This document shows positions 53,990 through 62,505 of a stretch of 64,000 nt of DNA, one piece after another. Made by a program: the position numbers and the translations under genes. The DNA is from Saprospiraceae bacterium (GTDB taxonomy: Bacteria > Bacteroidota > Bacteroidia > Chitinophagales > Saprospiraceae): the NCBI GenBank assembly GCA_013001595.1, contig JABDMH010000043.1:1-64000 (forward strand). Direction: 5' to 3'. Every line of letters begins with the position of its first letter. Position 1 is the first letter of the stretch. Below the pieces are notes generated by a model. The model did no database searches, was not told the DNA's origin, and saw nothing but the letters and a program-made list of their open reading frames with translations.

Positions 53990-55161
53990 AAGCGATGAAT
54001 TGCTAGGACTGCGAAAATCATGACGGCGACCATCAGTAGGATATCATTAGATTGGGTATTCCCCCATTCGCCAAGCATTTTTTTTCGATTGAGCAGCAAA
54101 AGACTCACGGTGAGACCTAATACAAACACAGCACTAATTAGTGCGTAGTTAATTACATTTCGCACTGCATCAACATAGATGGCAAGTACTATAGGGACGA
54201 AAGTCAGGTAGAGTAAGTAGCCTCGGTAAACTTTTGATCTATGGCTAGTATCCTTTGCAAAACTTACACTCACACCTTTCCAAAAATCACCGAACAAGTA
54301 AGGAACGCCACTCCACACACTGACCATAGAGGAAAAAACAACCCCCCAAAAGGCCACCTTAAAAAGGATATAACCGATAGGGCCCAAAGTTAATTGGAGG
54401 ACATTTGCCAATGCGAGGACCAGTTGTGTACCACTGGTCCCTTCGAGATCAGCGGCAGATGCAGCCACCATCAGTGCTATAATAAATAGTGCTGTGATTG
54501 CATAGCTAACGTACAAATCGGTTCGTACGGAAGCAAGATCTTTAACCCCATCCCATCCCCTCTCTTTAATCCAATATCCGTAACTCAGCATCGTAACACT
54601 TCCCCCAATTGCTCCTGCAATCGCAAAATATAAAGTCCTACGATCATATTGCATAAGATCATCTTGAGAAAAATCAACTTGTCCATTGATCAACAATATA
54701 GACGCAGTACCTACCACAATCAGAACCATTAGAAAGATGAGCCATTTAGATATTTCTTCTATTAAAGCATATTTTCCAAGATATACGATGATGCATGCTA
54801 CATTCGCGTGAATGGCGCCCCAAAGCGAAATTGAACCTTTTGGGAACAAGGCCGATCCTGCAATTCCACATGCAGAAGTAAGAGCCGCAGCAACCAATAA
54901 TGACCATACGAGGAAAAAGGCAAAGAAAGAATAATGAACAAACTTGGGAAAAGTCCTGGCCCACCCCTTAATTAGAAAGGTACCCGTGACCAATTGATAT
55001 CTCGCTATACCCTCCGTTAAAGTATATTTGATCAGACAAATAAATAAGACCGCAAGTATATAATAGAGATTGAAATCTAAACCCAGCTGAATTCCAATAA
55101 TCATATCTCCGGCACCAATTCCTGCAGCTGCAACCAACAATCCTGGTCCGACTGCCTTCAT
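53980..55161 (-). CDS. Divergent Nramp-family transporter
   Basis: A polytopic inner-membrane protein of about 393 aa with roughly eleven membrane segments. I use ATG 55161 (MKAVGPGLLVAAAGIG); a TTG at 55209 would add 16 residues. The first segment has GIGAGDMIIG where classical Nramp metal transporters have a DPGN metal site, and segment 6 reads GSVTMLSYGYWI where an MPH motif is expected. It therefore belongs to the divergent Nramp-like group, and metal transport is uncertain. It is coupled to the TonB receptor gene by a 10-nt overlap. Confidence 0.82.
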   Translation of the reverse strand: MKAVGPGLLVAAAGIGAGDMIIGIQLGLDFNLYYILAVLFICLIKYTLTEGIARYQLVTGTFLIKGWARTFPKFVHYSFFAFFLVWSLLVAAALTSACGIAGSALFPKGSISLWGAIHANVACIIVYLGKYALIEEISKWLIFLMVLIVVGTASILLINGQVDFSQDDLMQYDRRTLYFAIAGAIGGSVTMLSYGYWIKERGWDGVKDLASVRTDLYVSYAITALFIIALMVAASAADLEGTSGTQLVLALANVLQLTLGPIGYILFKVAFWGVVFSSMVSVWSGVPYLFGDFWKGVSVSFAKDTSHRSKVYRGYLLYLTFVPIVLAIYVDAVRNVINYALISAVFVLGLTVSLLLLNRKKMLGEWGNTQSNDILLMVAVMIFAVLAIHRLWT

Positions 55162-55511
55162 AAGATTTTGCCTTTCGTTGATGTATGATTTGGAACTTAA
55201 TGGATACAAATGTTACTACTAATATACCCGATTCAAGGTACAATACCAGCAATCTCAAACAAGGAAAAAGTCACTTGACTGGATAATGGGATCCAATAAA
55301 ACGAGGTGGACATGATTTAGGTTAACCATCATCTATCGATCTCACATCCTCACAAAACACTTTGCTTGTTCTCCTACTATAGGGTGTTATGGTTGCCATT
55401 TGACTTTAGCATCAACCAGAATATTCCAATTTGTTCGAAGGACAATATAGTACAATGTCACCTGTGACATGGGAACGGTCCGTTGGTGAACATTGGAACT
55501 AGCACAAGCTT
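55162..55511. other. 350-bp intergenic region upstream of the Nramp-like gene, with a 16-bp palindrome
   Basis: This region separates the MscS gene from the Nramp-TonB-apiose gene set; all are transcribed leftward. It holds the palindrome ATGTCACCTGTGACAT (55455-55470), with 7-bp arms and a 2-nt centre. I see no gene. It is the likely control region for the receptor and downstream genes, although no perfect TAnnTTTG box was found. Confidence 0.4.
55455..55470. promoter_or_regulatory. 16-bp perfect palindrome, possible operator
   Basis: ATGTCAC and GTGACAT arms with a CT centre form a perfect dyad. It lies about 295 bp upstream of the Nramp-like start codon. The half-site resembles TGTGA/TCACA-type sites only loosely, and the spacing is too short for Crp. 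A helix-turn-helix dimer site is possible; no regulator is encoded next to it. Confidence 0.3.
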
Positions 55512-56051
55512 TTATTGAACCACTTCCTCTTTCTCATCCAGTAGTACCGCGACTTCATCAGACCTGAGAATTCTGAATGTCTTTTGCAATACTAAGGTAT
55601 TGGAAATGGAAAATACACGATCCTCTTTATCTTTCACATACAAGAAGAAAAGACTTATGTTTTCCACACGTCCTTCGATCGGGAAATCCTTATCTACAAT
55701 AGAAATGTAATCTCCGATCTTTAAGGGATGATTGAAGAACAAGATCAGACCGGAAGTAATATTGGAGAGCAGTGACCACTGTGCAAAAAAACCAATTCCA
55801 ACCACGGTTAAGGTTGTGGTGACAAAAGCAAGCACTTGAGTACCCTCAAGGCCCCAGATGCCCGTCAATATGATGATAAGCACAATGATGTAGGTTATAT
55901 TCAATAACTTCGAAACCAGCTTTTCCCGCATGGTTCCAAAGTCGGCACGTTCCAATCGTTTAACGACCTGACTTGATACGACCTTTCTGATGATTACCAC
56001 TAAAATTAGGGCAACCAGGCTTTCAATTAATTTTATGTAAAACGGTTCCAT
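55512..56051 (-). CDS. Small MscS-type mechanosensitive channel
   Basis: A 179-aa inner-membrane protein with three hydrophobic segments (about 8-25, 50-70 and 75-100). Segment 3 and the start of the beta domain are typical of MscS: TTLTVVGIGFFAQWSLLSNITSGLIL, FFNHPLKIGDYI and EGRVENISLFFL. It lacks the larger C-terminal domain of MscS proper, which is common in short members. It should relieve osmotic stress. No operon link to the next gene is evident. Confidence 0.9.
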   Translation of the reverse strand: MEPFYIKLIESLVALILVVIIRKVVSSQVVKRLERADFGTMREKLVSKLLNITYIIVLIIILTGIWGLEGTQVLAFVTTTLTVVGIGFFAQWSLLSNITSGLILFFNHPLKIGDYISIVDKDFPIEGRVENISLFFLYVKDKEDRVFSISNTLVLQKTFRILRSDEVAVLLDEKEEVVQ

Positions 56052-56142
56052 ATAGTGGGGGGAACATCCTTAAAGGGGGGATGGTTCGAATTGATGTAGC
56101 AACATTAAGTGCTTTCCTGAAGTCGCTTAGCAGGTGGTCTAA

Positions 56143-56679
56143 TCAACCTTTCGGGGCTTGTGCTTGATTGCGTCCGGCTTCGTTAGCTTTGGTGATCATC
56201 TGATCAACGCCAGAAGTAAATTCTTCCACACTGGGTCGATATCCTGTCTTACCCAGAGCTTTAATGGAGAATTGCCCTGATGATTCATCTTTATCAAGAT
56301 CAAAAACCCAAACTGTTGGGAAACCACGCACTTTGAAAGCCTGCTGCAATCCGGCATTCTGCCGTTGTAGTTCTTCTGGCAATTTGGAACGACGAGGATA
56401 ATCCAATTCCAGGAGTACCACATTTTCATCAGCCCATGACTTAAACTCTTGCTTGTCAAAGACAGCAGCGGCTAATTTCCTACACCACCCGCACCAATCT
56501 TTTCCAGTAAAATTAGCCATGATCGGCTTGCCCGTCTCTTTTGATTCTGCAAAGGCATCCTCAACCAATACATGCCATCCCTCTTCGCCGAAGGCACTCA
56601 GGTCTTCAGCTGAACTAGACTGTGCCACCATAAAAAGGCTAGTACCAAGGAATAGAATAAGAAGAGCAAATTTTTTCAT
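56143..56679 (-). CDS. Exported thioredoxin-fold protein with CGWC motif
   Basis: A 178-aa protein. I use ATG 56679 (MKKFALLILFLGTSLFMVAQ), giving a clean signal peptide. The thioredoxin fold shows KPIMANFTGKDWCGWCRKL with the redox pair, then VVLLELDYPRRSKLP and FKVRGFPTVWVFDLD with the cis-Pro. It resembles thioredoxin-like proteins related to DsbD's C-terminal domain. It probably reduces or exchanges disulfides in the periplasm. Single gene. Confidence 0.9.
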   Translation of the reverse strand: MKKFALLILFLGTSLFMVAQSSSAEDLSAFGEEGWHVLVEDAFAESKETGKPIMANFTGKDWCGWCRKLAAAVFDKQEFKSWADENVVLLELDYPRRSKLPEELQRQNAGLQQAFKVRGFPTVWVFDLDKDESSGQFSIKALGKTGYRPSVEEFTSGVDQMITKANEAGRNQAQAPKG

Positions 56680-56820
56680 AGTTGAATTTATTAACATGTG
56701 AGCAAGAATCGCACCATAATTCGACCTATTCCGCTCCCGTTTCCATCAAATTTAATTATTAACGACCAAGGATGTCAAGTTATTTAGCTGATTAAGACCC
56801 TCTTAACGAATGGCTGTTGT

Positions 56821-58134
56821 CTATCCGACACTCTTTGTGAGCACATAATCCTCCAATTTCTTCATGGCAACTGCCATCGCTGCCGGGCTAACCAGGCTAT
56901 GGACGATGCGAAAGGCTCCAGGATAGGTGTGACCAAAACTGGAACCGGGAGTAAGCAAAATCCCTGTACTTTGATAGATATCCATCCACAATTCATACTC
57001 AGCGTTATCTCGCTTGGGTAGAAGTGAAGACAAATCTGCCCAAACAAAGAGGCTGCCCTTGGCAGGCACGTAAGGTATTTCTAATTTGCGTAACGTCCTT
57101 ACCACCAATAGGTAAGATGACGTCAGCTGTTGCTGATTGGTCTCAATGTAGGTATGCAAGAACTCCTGATCATCCAAGACTTGCTGTAGAAGCCACTGCG
57201 TGTGGTTTGACACACATCGTCCAAGTGCCAGATTTGAATATGCCTTAAGAAGCCCTTGATTCATGGAATATAGGACGCCGATTCTGAACCCCGATATGCC
57301 AAAATCCTTTGAAAAAGCATACCAATGATGTAGGAAATCACTTTTCAGCTCTGCCATCACTTTAGCAAATGAATCAAATTGGATTAGATCAGCATAGTCC
57401 TCCTTAAGCTCAGGATGAGTGATGTCGATAAGAGAGAGGCCATATATCTCATTGACGACGAGATGCACCTTATGATCAATACACCACTTGGCAATACGAC
57501 GAAGATCCCCACTACTAAATATGATGCCGGTGGGATTATCCGGCTGAGTGAGCACCAACATAGACCAATTCCGTCCTTGTTGTTGAAGATCATCATACAG
57601 ATTATCTAGCATCGAGGTAGAAATCTTGGCCTCGGACAACTCCATCAGATCTACATGGGTCTGCAAATCGAAACGCTCCAGTCCAGCTAAATTGCCAATG
57701 TCTGCCTTGTACACTGGGTAGGCAGGTGCGGGAAACACAACTACATCATTAGGGTTTCCCAGAATAAAGGCAGTCATCTCTATGACGCTCGTTGCTCCAG
57801 CTGAAATGGCTAGGTGTTCAGGATCGAGATTGACCTGCGTAAGGAAGGTTTCCAGAAAGGTTGCTATGGAATTCCTCACCTCGGGAGCTCCGGTAACCGC
57901 GGTATAACCTGCCACCCAGTCGGGAATCTGTGTTTCACAGGAGATGGTTTGGAGGCGATCCCGAAGTAGATGCCAACAGTGGTGGTTCTCTGCCATATTG
58001 AGCAAGAAGGCACCATTTGGATTCAGTCTCGCATCGAAAGTGTTTTGCGAAGCTTCAAAAAATACATCCAGATCTACCCTCGGTGTTCCTTTACTAGCCT
58101 TAGAACCGCGAATTGAGAGTGTAGAATTTTTCAT
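56821..58134 (-). CDS. PLP-dependent class I/II aminotransferase
   Basis: A 437-aa fold-type I PLP enzyme. Landmarks are VAGYTAVTGAPEVRNSIATFL, SAGATSVIEMTAFIL, PDNPTGIIFSSGDLRRIAKWC, VVNEIYGL and the PLP lysine in WYAFSKDFGISGFRIGVLYS, then LLTPGSSFG and FRIVHSL near the end. The overall pattern resembles aminotransferases of the alanine/ACC-synthase-like group. Amino donor and acceptor cannot be predicted. No operon partner is evident; the sulfatase gene lies 121 nt upstream. Confidence 0.9.
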   Translation of the reverse strand: MKNSTLSIRGSKASKGTPRVDLDVFFEASQNTFDARLNPNGAFLLNMAENHHCWHLLRDRLQTISCETQIPDWVAGYTAVTGAPEVRNSIATFLETFLTQVNLDPEHLAISAGATSVIEMTAFILGNPNDVVVFPAPAYPVYKADIGNLAGLERFDLQTHVDLMELSEAKISTSMLDNLYDDLQQQGRNWSMLVLTQPDNPTGIIFSSGDLRRIAKWCIDHKVHLVVNEIYGLSLIDITHPELKEDYADLIQFDSFAKVMAELKSDFLHHWYAFSKDFGISGFRIGVLYSMNQGLLKAYSNLALGRCVSNHTQWLLQQVLDDQEFLHTYIETNQQQLTSSYLLVVRTLRKLEIPYVPAKGSLFVWADLSSLLPKRDNAEYELWMDIYQSTGILLTPGSSFGHTYPGAFRIVHSLVSPAAMAVAMKKLEDYVLTKSVG

Positions 58135-58255
58135 GTGTAATGATAAGGGTCTTCTTGAATTTCTCGTCAGGTCCTCACATGTCCTTGATGAATACGTTAC
58201 ATCTATCCCGTAGCAGTTTCGGTCCTACCCAACTCATGGGATTTTTGTCATCTGG

Positions 58256-59839
58256 TCAATCTTTGGTGATTTTACTTCCCCACCAATCGTTGCCAGGATC
58301 GAAATCTGGTGATAGATATTCAAGTCGTTGCTGTTCTAACTTTGGCCAACGTTCGTTCACGATTCGATCCAAATACGCTTTCTCCTTTTCTGCATCGTAT
58401 GCAGGATCTGGAATAGGAAATTTAGCTCCCGTTTCCGTAAGGAATGCAAAAAGTTCTTCCCGCATGGCGCTTACCCTTTCTGGATGTTTGTCATCTAGGT
58501 CCATTTGTTCTTCGAGATCACTAGCAAGGTTGTAAAGTACTTCACTTTGATCTTCATAATAGTGAATGAATTTCCATTCTCCGCGACGGATGATGGAGGA
58601 AGGCTGACCACCTTGATTCCCGTAGTGAGGATAATGCCATACCAACGATCGTTCCAGCAAGGTCTTTCCTTGCATTAAGGGCACCAGGCTCACTCCGTCC
58701 AGGTGCTGATCTGGCCGCAAATCTGCTCCCACTAGATCAAGGATGGTTGGATAGAAGTCAGCACCTGTAACGGGGGTATCGTTTCTCTTTCCAGCTATGT
58801 CCAGGCCCGGGGCCTTGATGAAATAAGGTTCTCGGATGCCACCTTCATACTGGTAGCCTTTTCCACCGCGCAATGGTAAATTTGAAGTGGCAAAGGCATC
58901 TCCAGCAGAAACACCTCCATTATCTGATGTGAATATGACAATGGTGTTGTCCGCTAGTCCTAGGTTGTCCAGGGTGCGCAAAACAATACCTATTGCGTCA
59001 TCCATAGTCTCCAGTAAGCCTGCATAGACAGGGTTATCCTGCACTTGCCTTATCGGCAGGAAATACCCCATTTCAAATCCCTTCTCAGCTATTCCGAGTT
59101 GCGTTGCTTTAGCCTGATATTTAGCCCATTTTTCTTGGGTAGTCTGTATTGGTGCATGAACGGCGTAGAAAGAGAGGTAGGCAAAAAAGGAAGTGTCGCG
59201 ATGCGCTTCAATAAAAGCTGCGGTCTCTTTGCCAAGTCTGAGTGAGAGGTTTTCACCATCATTATTATGCGATAAGTTTGGGTTATTCCAAGGAGCAAAA
59301 AAACCGCCACGGGGACTGCCTACATCCCAACCACCTTTGTTAATGTCGAATCCATGATCGGTAGGCCACGAACCTTCAGATCCGAGGTGCCACTTTCCTG
59401 CGAAAAAAGTTTTGTATCCAGCCTCCTTCATTGCTTCAGGTAAGACCTCATACTCAGCCGGTAAATTTGCCACGTTTTCAGGAGGCAACAGCTTATTGTG
59501 CCTGCCCGCTTTGCGCCAATCCTCTCCCGTTTTAGCTCCGATCCAGTCCGTGATACCATGTCTGGCCGGCACCCGACCGGACATAATGCTGGCTCGGCTT
59601 GGACTACATACCTGACAAGTTGCATAGCCATTGGTGAAGATCATGCCCTCTTTCGCTATCCGATCAATGTTGGGTGTCTCATAAAATTCGCTGCCCATAC
59701 AACTCAAGTCGTGATAACCCAAATCGTCTGCCAGAATAAATACAACATTAGGAGACTTGCTCCTCTTTGTAGATTTACCCGGATTTTCACAGGCAGAAAG
59801 CAAGAGCATAACCAGCACAACAATTCCGCAAAATTTCAT
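58256..59839 (-). CDS. Sulfatase lipoprotein (formylglycine-dependent arylsulfatase family)
   Basis: A 527-aa sulfatase. I use ATG 59839 (MKFCGIVVLVMLLLSAC), giving a lipoprotein signal; the longer frame upstream has no signal peptide. The N-terminal metal site is VVFILADDLGYHDLSCMG. The maturation motif is CSPSRASIMSGR, in which Cys is converted to formylglycine. FFAGKWHLG, FTSDNGGVSAGD and RGGKGYQYEGGIREP complete the active site. It should remove sulfate esters from a polysaccharide in the envelope. It lies 79 nt downstream of the large secreted protein gene, and the two probably act on the same glycan. No maturase is encoded in the window. Confidence 0.93.
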   Translation of the reverse strand: MKFCGIVVLVMLLLSACENPGKSTKRSKSPNVVFILADDLGYHDLSCMGSEFYETPNIDRIAKEGMIFTNGYATCQVCSPSRASIMSGRVPARHGITDWIGAKTGEDWRKAGRHNKLLPPENVANLPAEYEVLPEAMKEAGYKTFFAGKWHLGSEGSWPTDHGFDINKGGWDVGSPRGGFFAPWNNPNLSHNNDGENLSLRLGKETAAFIEAHRDTSFFAYLSFYAVHAPIQTTQEKWAKYQAKATQLGIAEKGFEMGYFLPIRQVQDNPVYAGLLETMDDAIGIVLRTLDNLGLADNTIVIFTSDNGGVSAGDAFATSNLPLRGGKGYQYEGGIREPYFIKAPGLDIAGKRNDTPVTGADFYPTILDLVGADLRPDQHLDGVSLVPLMQGKTLLERSLVWHYPHYGNQGGQPSSIIRRGEWKFIHYYEDQSEVLYNLASDLEEQMDLDDKHPERVSAMREELFAFLTETGAKFPIPDPAYDAEKEKAYLDRIVNERWPKLEQQRLEYLSPDFDPGNDWWGSKITKD

Positions 59840-59918
59840 TTGTATATTTCTATGAATGAAAGTACCTAACACAACAGTCATTAAATATCCGATATCTATG
59901 GAGCGGTGCACTACCCAC

Positions 59919-62108
59919 CTATTTTAGTGTCAAGGGTACAAATGGTTTTAATGTATACTTTTTTTTCCTCCAAAATAAATTCACATCGCGATCTGCCTCC
60001 ACTGTTGCCACCTGATGGTTATTAAGCTGGGCAATAAATTGACAAACTTGATCAAAGCGTACATCTAGGGCACCATCCTTATTTATATCTACCCCCTTTG
60101 CTTCTCCACCGGTGGATGTCTGACCTACATAAGTGAGATTGTCTACTCGGTGCGATATCGTTGTATAATTCTCCCCTGCCATTTCAAATCCCTCAAGCAA
60201 AACCTCGCCAGATGGTTCATTTTTTTTCTGAGGATAAATATAGACACTCAAAGTGTCTTGACTCGTAGAAAACCTCGCTGACTTCAGCCATCCATACGTA
60301 CTTTGAATGGAGTCTTTACTTAGGCTTATTGCCACATCCTCATTCAACCCAAGAAAGTGCTGGCGATCTGAGTCTTGTCGATAACAAGTACTGGCCACCC
60401 TTCCATCTACCTCCACCATCAGTGGCCTCCCATCGTTGACTAAAAGCGGTACTGATAGTCCGAATTCGATCGGTTGCAATGGAAATAACTTGGTCAGGAT
60501 CCCATCTGGAGTGACGGTATATTCTTGCTTAAAATAAGGACCTCCACTTCCCGTCTTGTAGTGATAGGTCAAAGAGAACTTCACCAGTAGTGGATGTACA
60601 AACTCAACTTCTGGAGTAATTCTGTAATCGTCCACCCTCTCTGCAAGATGAATCCAAGTATCCCCTTCCTTCCAGATCGGTCCAAATGTAAGCCCTTGAC
60701 GAATGTCTTTGCTGGCATCGGGGCTTACCAAATGTTCGCCATCTGATGGTCCGAGACGATCATCCCATCCTGCTTTACTAAAGCGAACGACACCCAGAGG
60801 TGTCCAAGACAGACCATATTTTGGGACGGTAGCTCCCCGCAGATTTATAAATACTTGCATGCCACCTGCATTAGCCACGAAAGTAGAAAATGCAGCATCT
60901 GTTGTAAATGCATATCCACCGATTTCAGCAGGGCAAGGTTGTTCTGGTAGGTCGCTGGATGCCACATGATAAGCCTCTGCCAAATGGAACATCATGGCAC
61001 CACTGTAATTGCCCCATTGACTCGCCGGTTGGTAACCTACTCGTTCCCCCGGATCAAAATAATTCTTAGTGATATAAAAGGATCCTTTCCACGGAACGTC
61101 CTCCCTTTTCCATCGCTGGATACTCCGATAGGCCAAATTCGCGGCTCGTACATATTGACTTGCTAGCCTGCTTTGTCCGCGGGTAAGGGCATCACGACCC
61201 ATGCTGTGGAATATTGCCAAATACAAAATGTCGTTGAATACGTGATCATCAGTTCTTCCATTGGGAGGACATTGACCTGCAGGGCTCTGTAGCAATAAAG
61301 ATGTGTGACTACCTCTTCTCACCGCCTCACTTATTTCATTCCCTGAAGGGCCTTGGTAAGATTCACCCAACAAAGTCACAAGATTTCCCCTACCCACAGC
61401 TTCCACCGCATGAGACTGCGGATCGCTGCTCCAGTCTTGATACAGATTCCATTTATCCAGCATTATTCTCTCTCGCTGTGTCCAGTGCAACCACCCCTTT
61501 TCAATAAATGCTATGGCAGAATGCTCCGGGATCAGGCCTCGTTTTGCCCGTTGCCACTCGCCTTTCATCGCATAGGTACGCCAATTGTTGAGCCGGCCAT
61601 GCATGTTGGTCATGACCTGATTTAGTGGCGTTTGCAGCCGCTTAAGCCACGTGTCCTGTGTAGTCTGATCTACGAAAGGCTTATAGAGGTCCAATGCCTC
61701 CACAAGGGGGCTGATGAAAAACTCACCATGGGCATCTGGTATCCCTTTATAGCCAGCCGCAAAACAGATGGTAGCATGCTCCATGGCTTTAATGCCAGAT
61801 GGTAAGAGGTCAGTAGCTACATCTGCGTTGATCAGTGTACCCACCGCATGTGCGAAATATGGCGTTGAATACTGATGCTCCCGGTGCAGATAGGGATCGA
61901 TGATGGCTCCATCTTCTCGCTGGTGCTTTTGTGCAACTCGGCACATGCCCTCGATAGACTGTAAATAGTCGGCAGGAAGAATTCCTGAGGGCTTCCAAGA
62001 TTGTGCAGTCAGATGGAAATTCAAGTCCGGTAAATGTTGCGGAAGATCCTGCGCTGTAGCATATGTCAACAGCAAGAATCCAAATAGTAAAGGAAAGACG
62101 CAATTCAT
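59919..62108 (-). CDS. Large secreted protein, probably polysaccharide-active, family not recognised
   Basis: A 729-aa protein with a signal peptide ending at ATAQ. The first ~420 residues are rich in Trp, His and helical segments (GMCRVAQKHQREDGAIIDPY, YSTPYFAHAVGTLIN, NLYQDWSSDPQSHAVEAVGRG, RTDDHVFNDILYLAIFH), as in toroidal polysaccharide lyases and hydrolases. The rest is beta-rich (RGATVPKYGLSWTPLG, GGPYFKQEYTVTPDG, DGRPLMVEVDGRVAS). Near the end is an Asp-rich DINKDGALDVRFD segment of the kind found in surface-associated glycan proteins. Adjacent sulfatase suggests a sulfated substrate. I cannot name the family or mechanism. Confidence 0.7.
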   Translation of the reverse strand: MNCVFPLLFGFLLLTYATAQDLPQHLPDLNFHLTAQSWKPSGILPADYLQSIEGMCRVAQKHQREDGAIIDPYLHREHQYSTPYFAHAVGTLINADVATDLLPSGIKAMEHATICFAAGYKGIPDAHGEFFISPLVEALDLYKPFVDQTTQDTWLKRLQTPLNQVMTNMHGRLNNWRTYAMKGEWQRAKRGLIPEHSAIAFIEKGWLHWTQRERIMLDKWNLYQDWSSDPQSHAVEAVGRGNLVTLLGESYQGPSGNEISEAVRRGSHTSLLLQSPAGQCPPNGRTDDHVFNDILYLAIFHSMGRDALTRGQSRLASQYVRAANLAYRSIQRWKREDVPWKGSFYITKNYFDPGERVGYQPASQWGNYSGAMMFHLAEAYHVASSDLPEQPCPAEIGGYAFTTDAAFSTFVANAGGMQVFINLRGATVPKYGLSWTPLGVVRFSKAGWDDRLGPSDGEHLVSPDASKDIRQGLTFGPIWKEGDTWIHLAERVDDYRITPEVEFVHPLLVKFSLTYHYKTGSGGPYFKQEYTVTPDGILTKLFPLQPIEFGLSVPLLVNDGRPLMVEVDGRVASTCYRQDSDRQHFLGLNEDVAISLSKDSIQSTYGWLKSARFSTSQDTLSVYIYPQKKNEPSGEVLLEGFEMAGENYTTISHRVDNLTYVGQTSTGGEAKGVDINKDGALDVRFDQVCQFIAQLNNHQVATVEADRDVNLFWRKKKYTLKPFVPLTLK

Positions 62109-62505
62109 AATTGAATGTAAGAAAATAGAACTTCAATCAGAACCGCTCACCATGACCACCCCTAATGGCCTGACTAGTGAGCCTACTCCGAAAAATCACC
62201 AAATCAAAAATGGCTCTTTTGGCGATCTTTTCATTTTTCTCAGTTAGTGCAATGTCTGAAAAATATCTATACAGCTTGGTTGGTTCTTTTGCACCAGTAT
62301 TGCGTTGCAGAACCACTCCTATAGCACTGCTATACTCGCGAACCTGCGCCTTATCCTGGGCACAAAATAACTGCGCCCCTGCTGTATACATACCTATCAG
62401 ACTTTACACGTGCTGATACTCAGGCATCACCAAATCTCGAAAAAGTGCAAATCTCATCCAAAATAGTCTCATTTTGTGAAGATGGCACTTTCCGGAGTAC
62501 GCTCA
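62109..62505. other. 397-bp intergenic stretch
   Basis: It lies between the large secreted protein gene and the beta-helix gene, both transcribed leftward. A minus-strand frame of 84 codons (62137-62391) has no recognisable features. I see no RNA gene or clear hairpin terminator. It may hold the promoter of the secreted protein gene. Confidence 0.35.

Noticed and set aside
62137-62391. 84-codon minus-strand ORF
   Set aside because: No recognisable pattern, no start context, no neighbour support.
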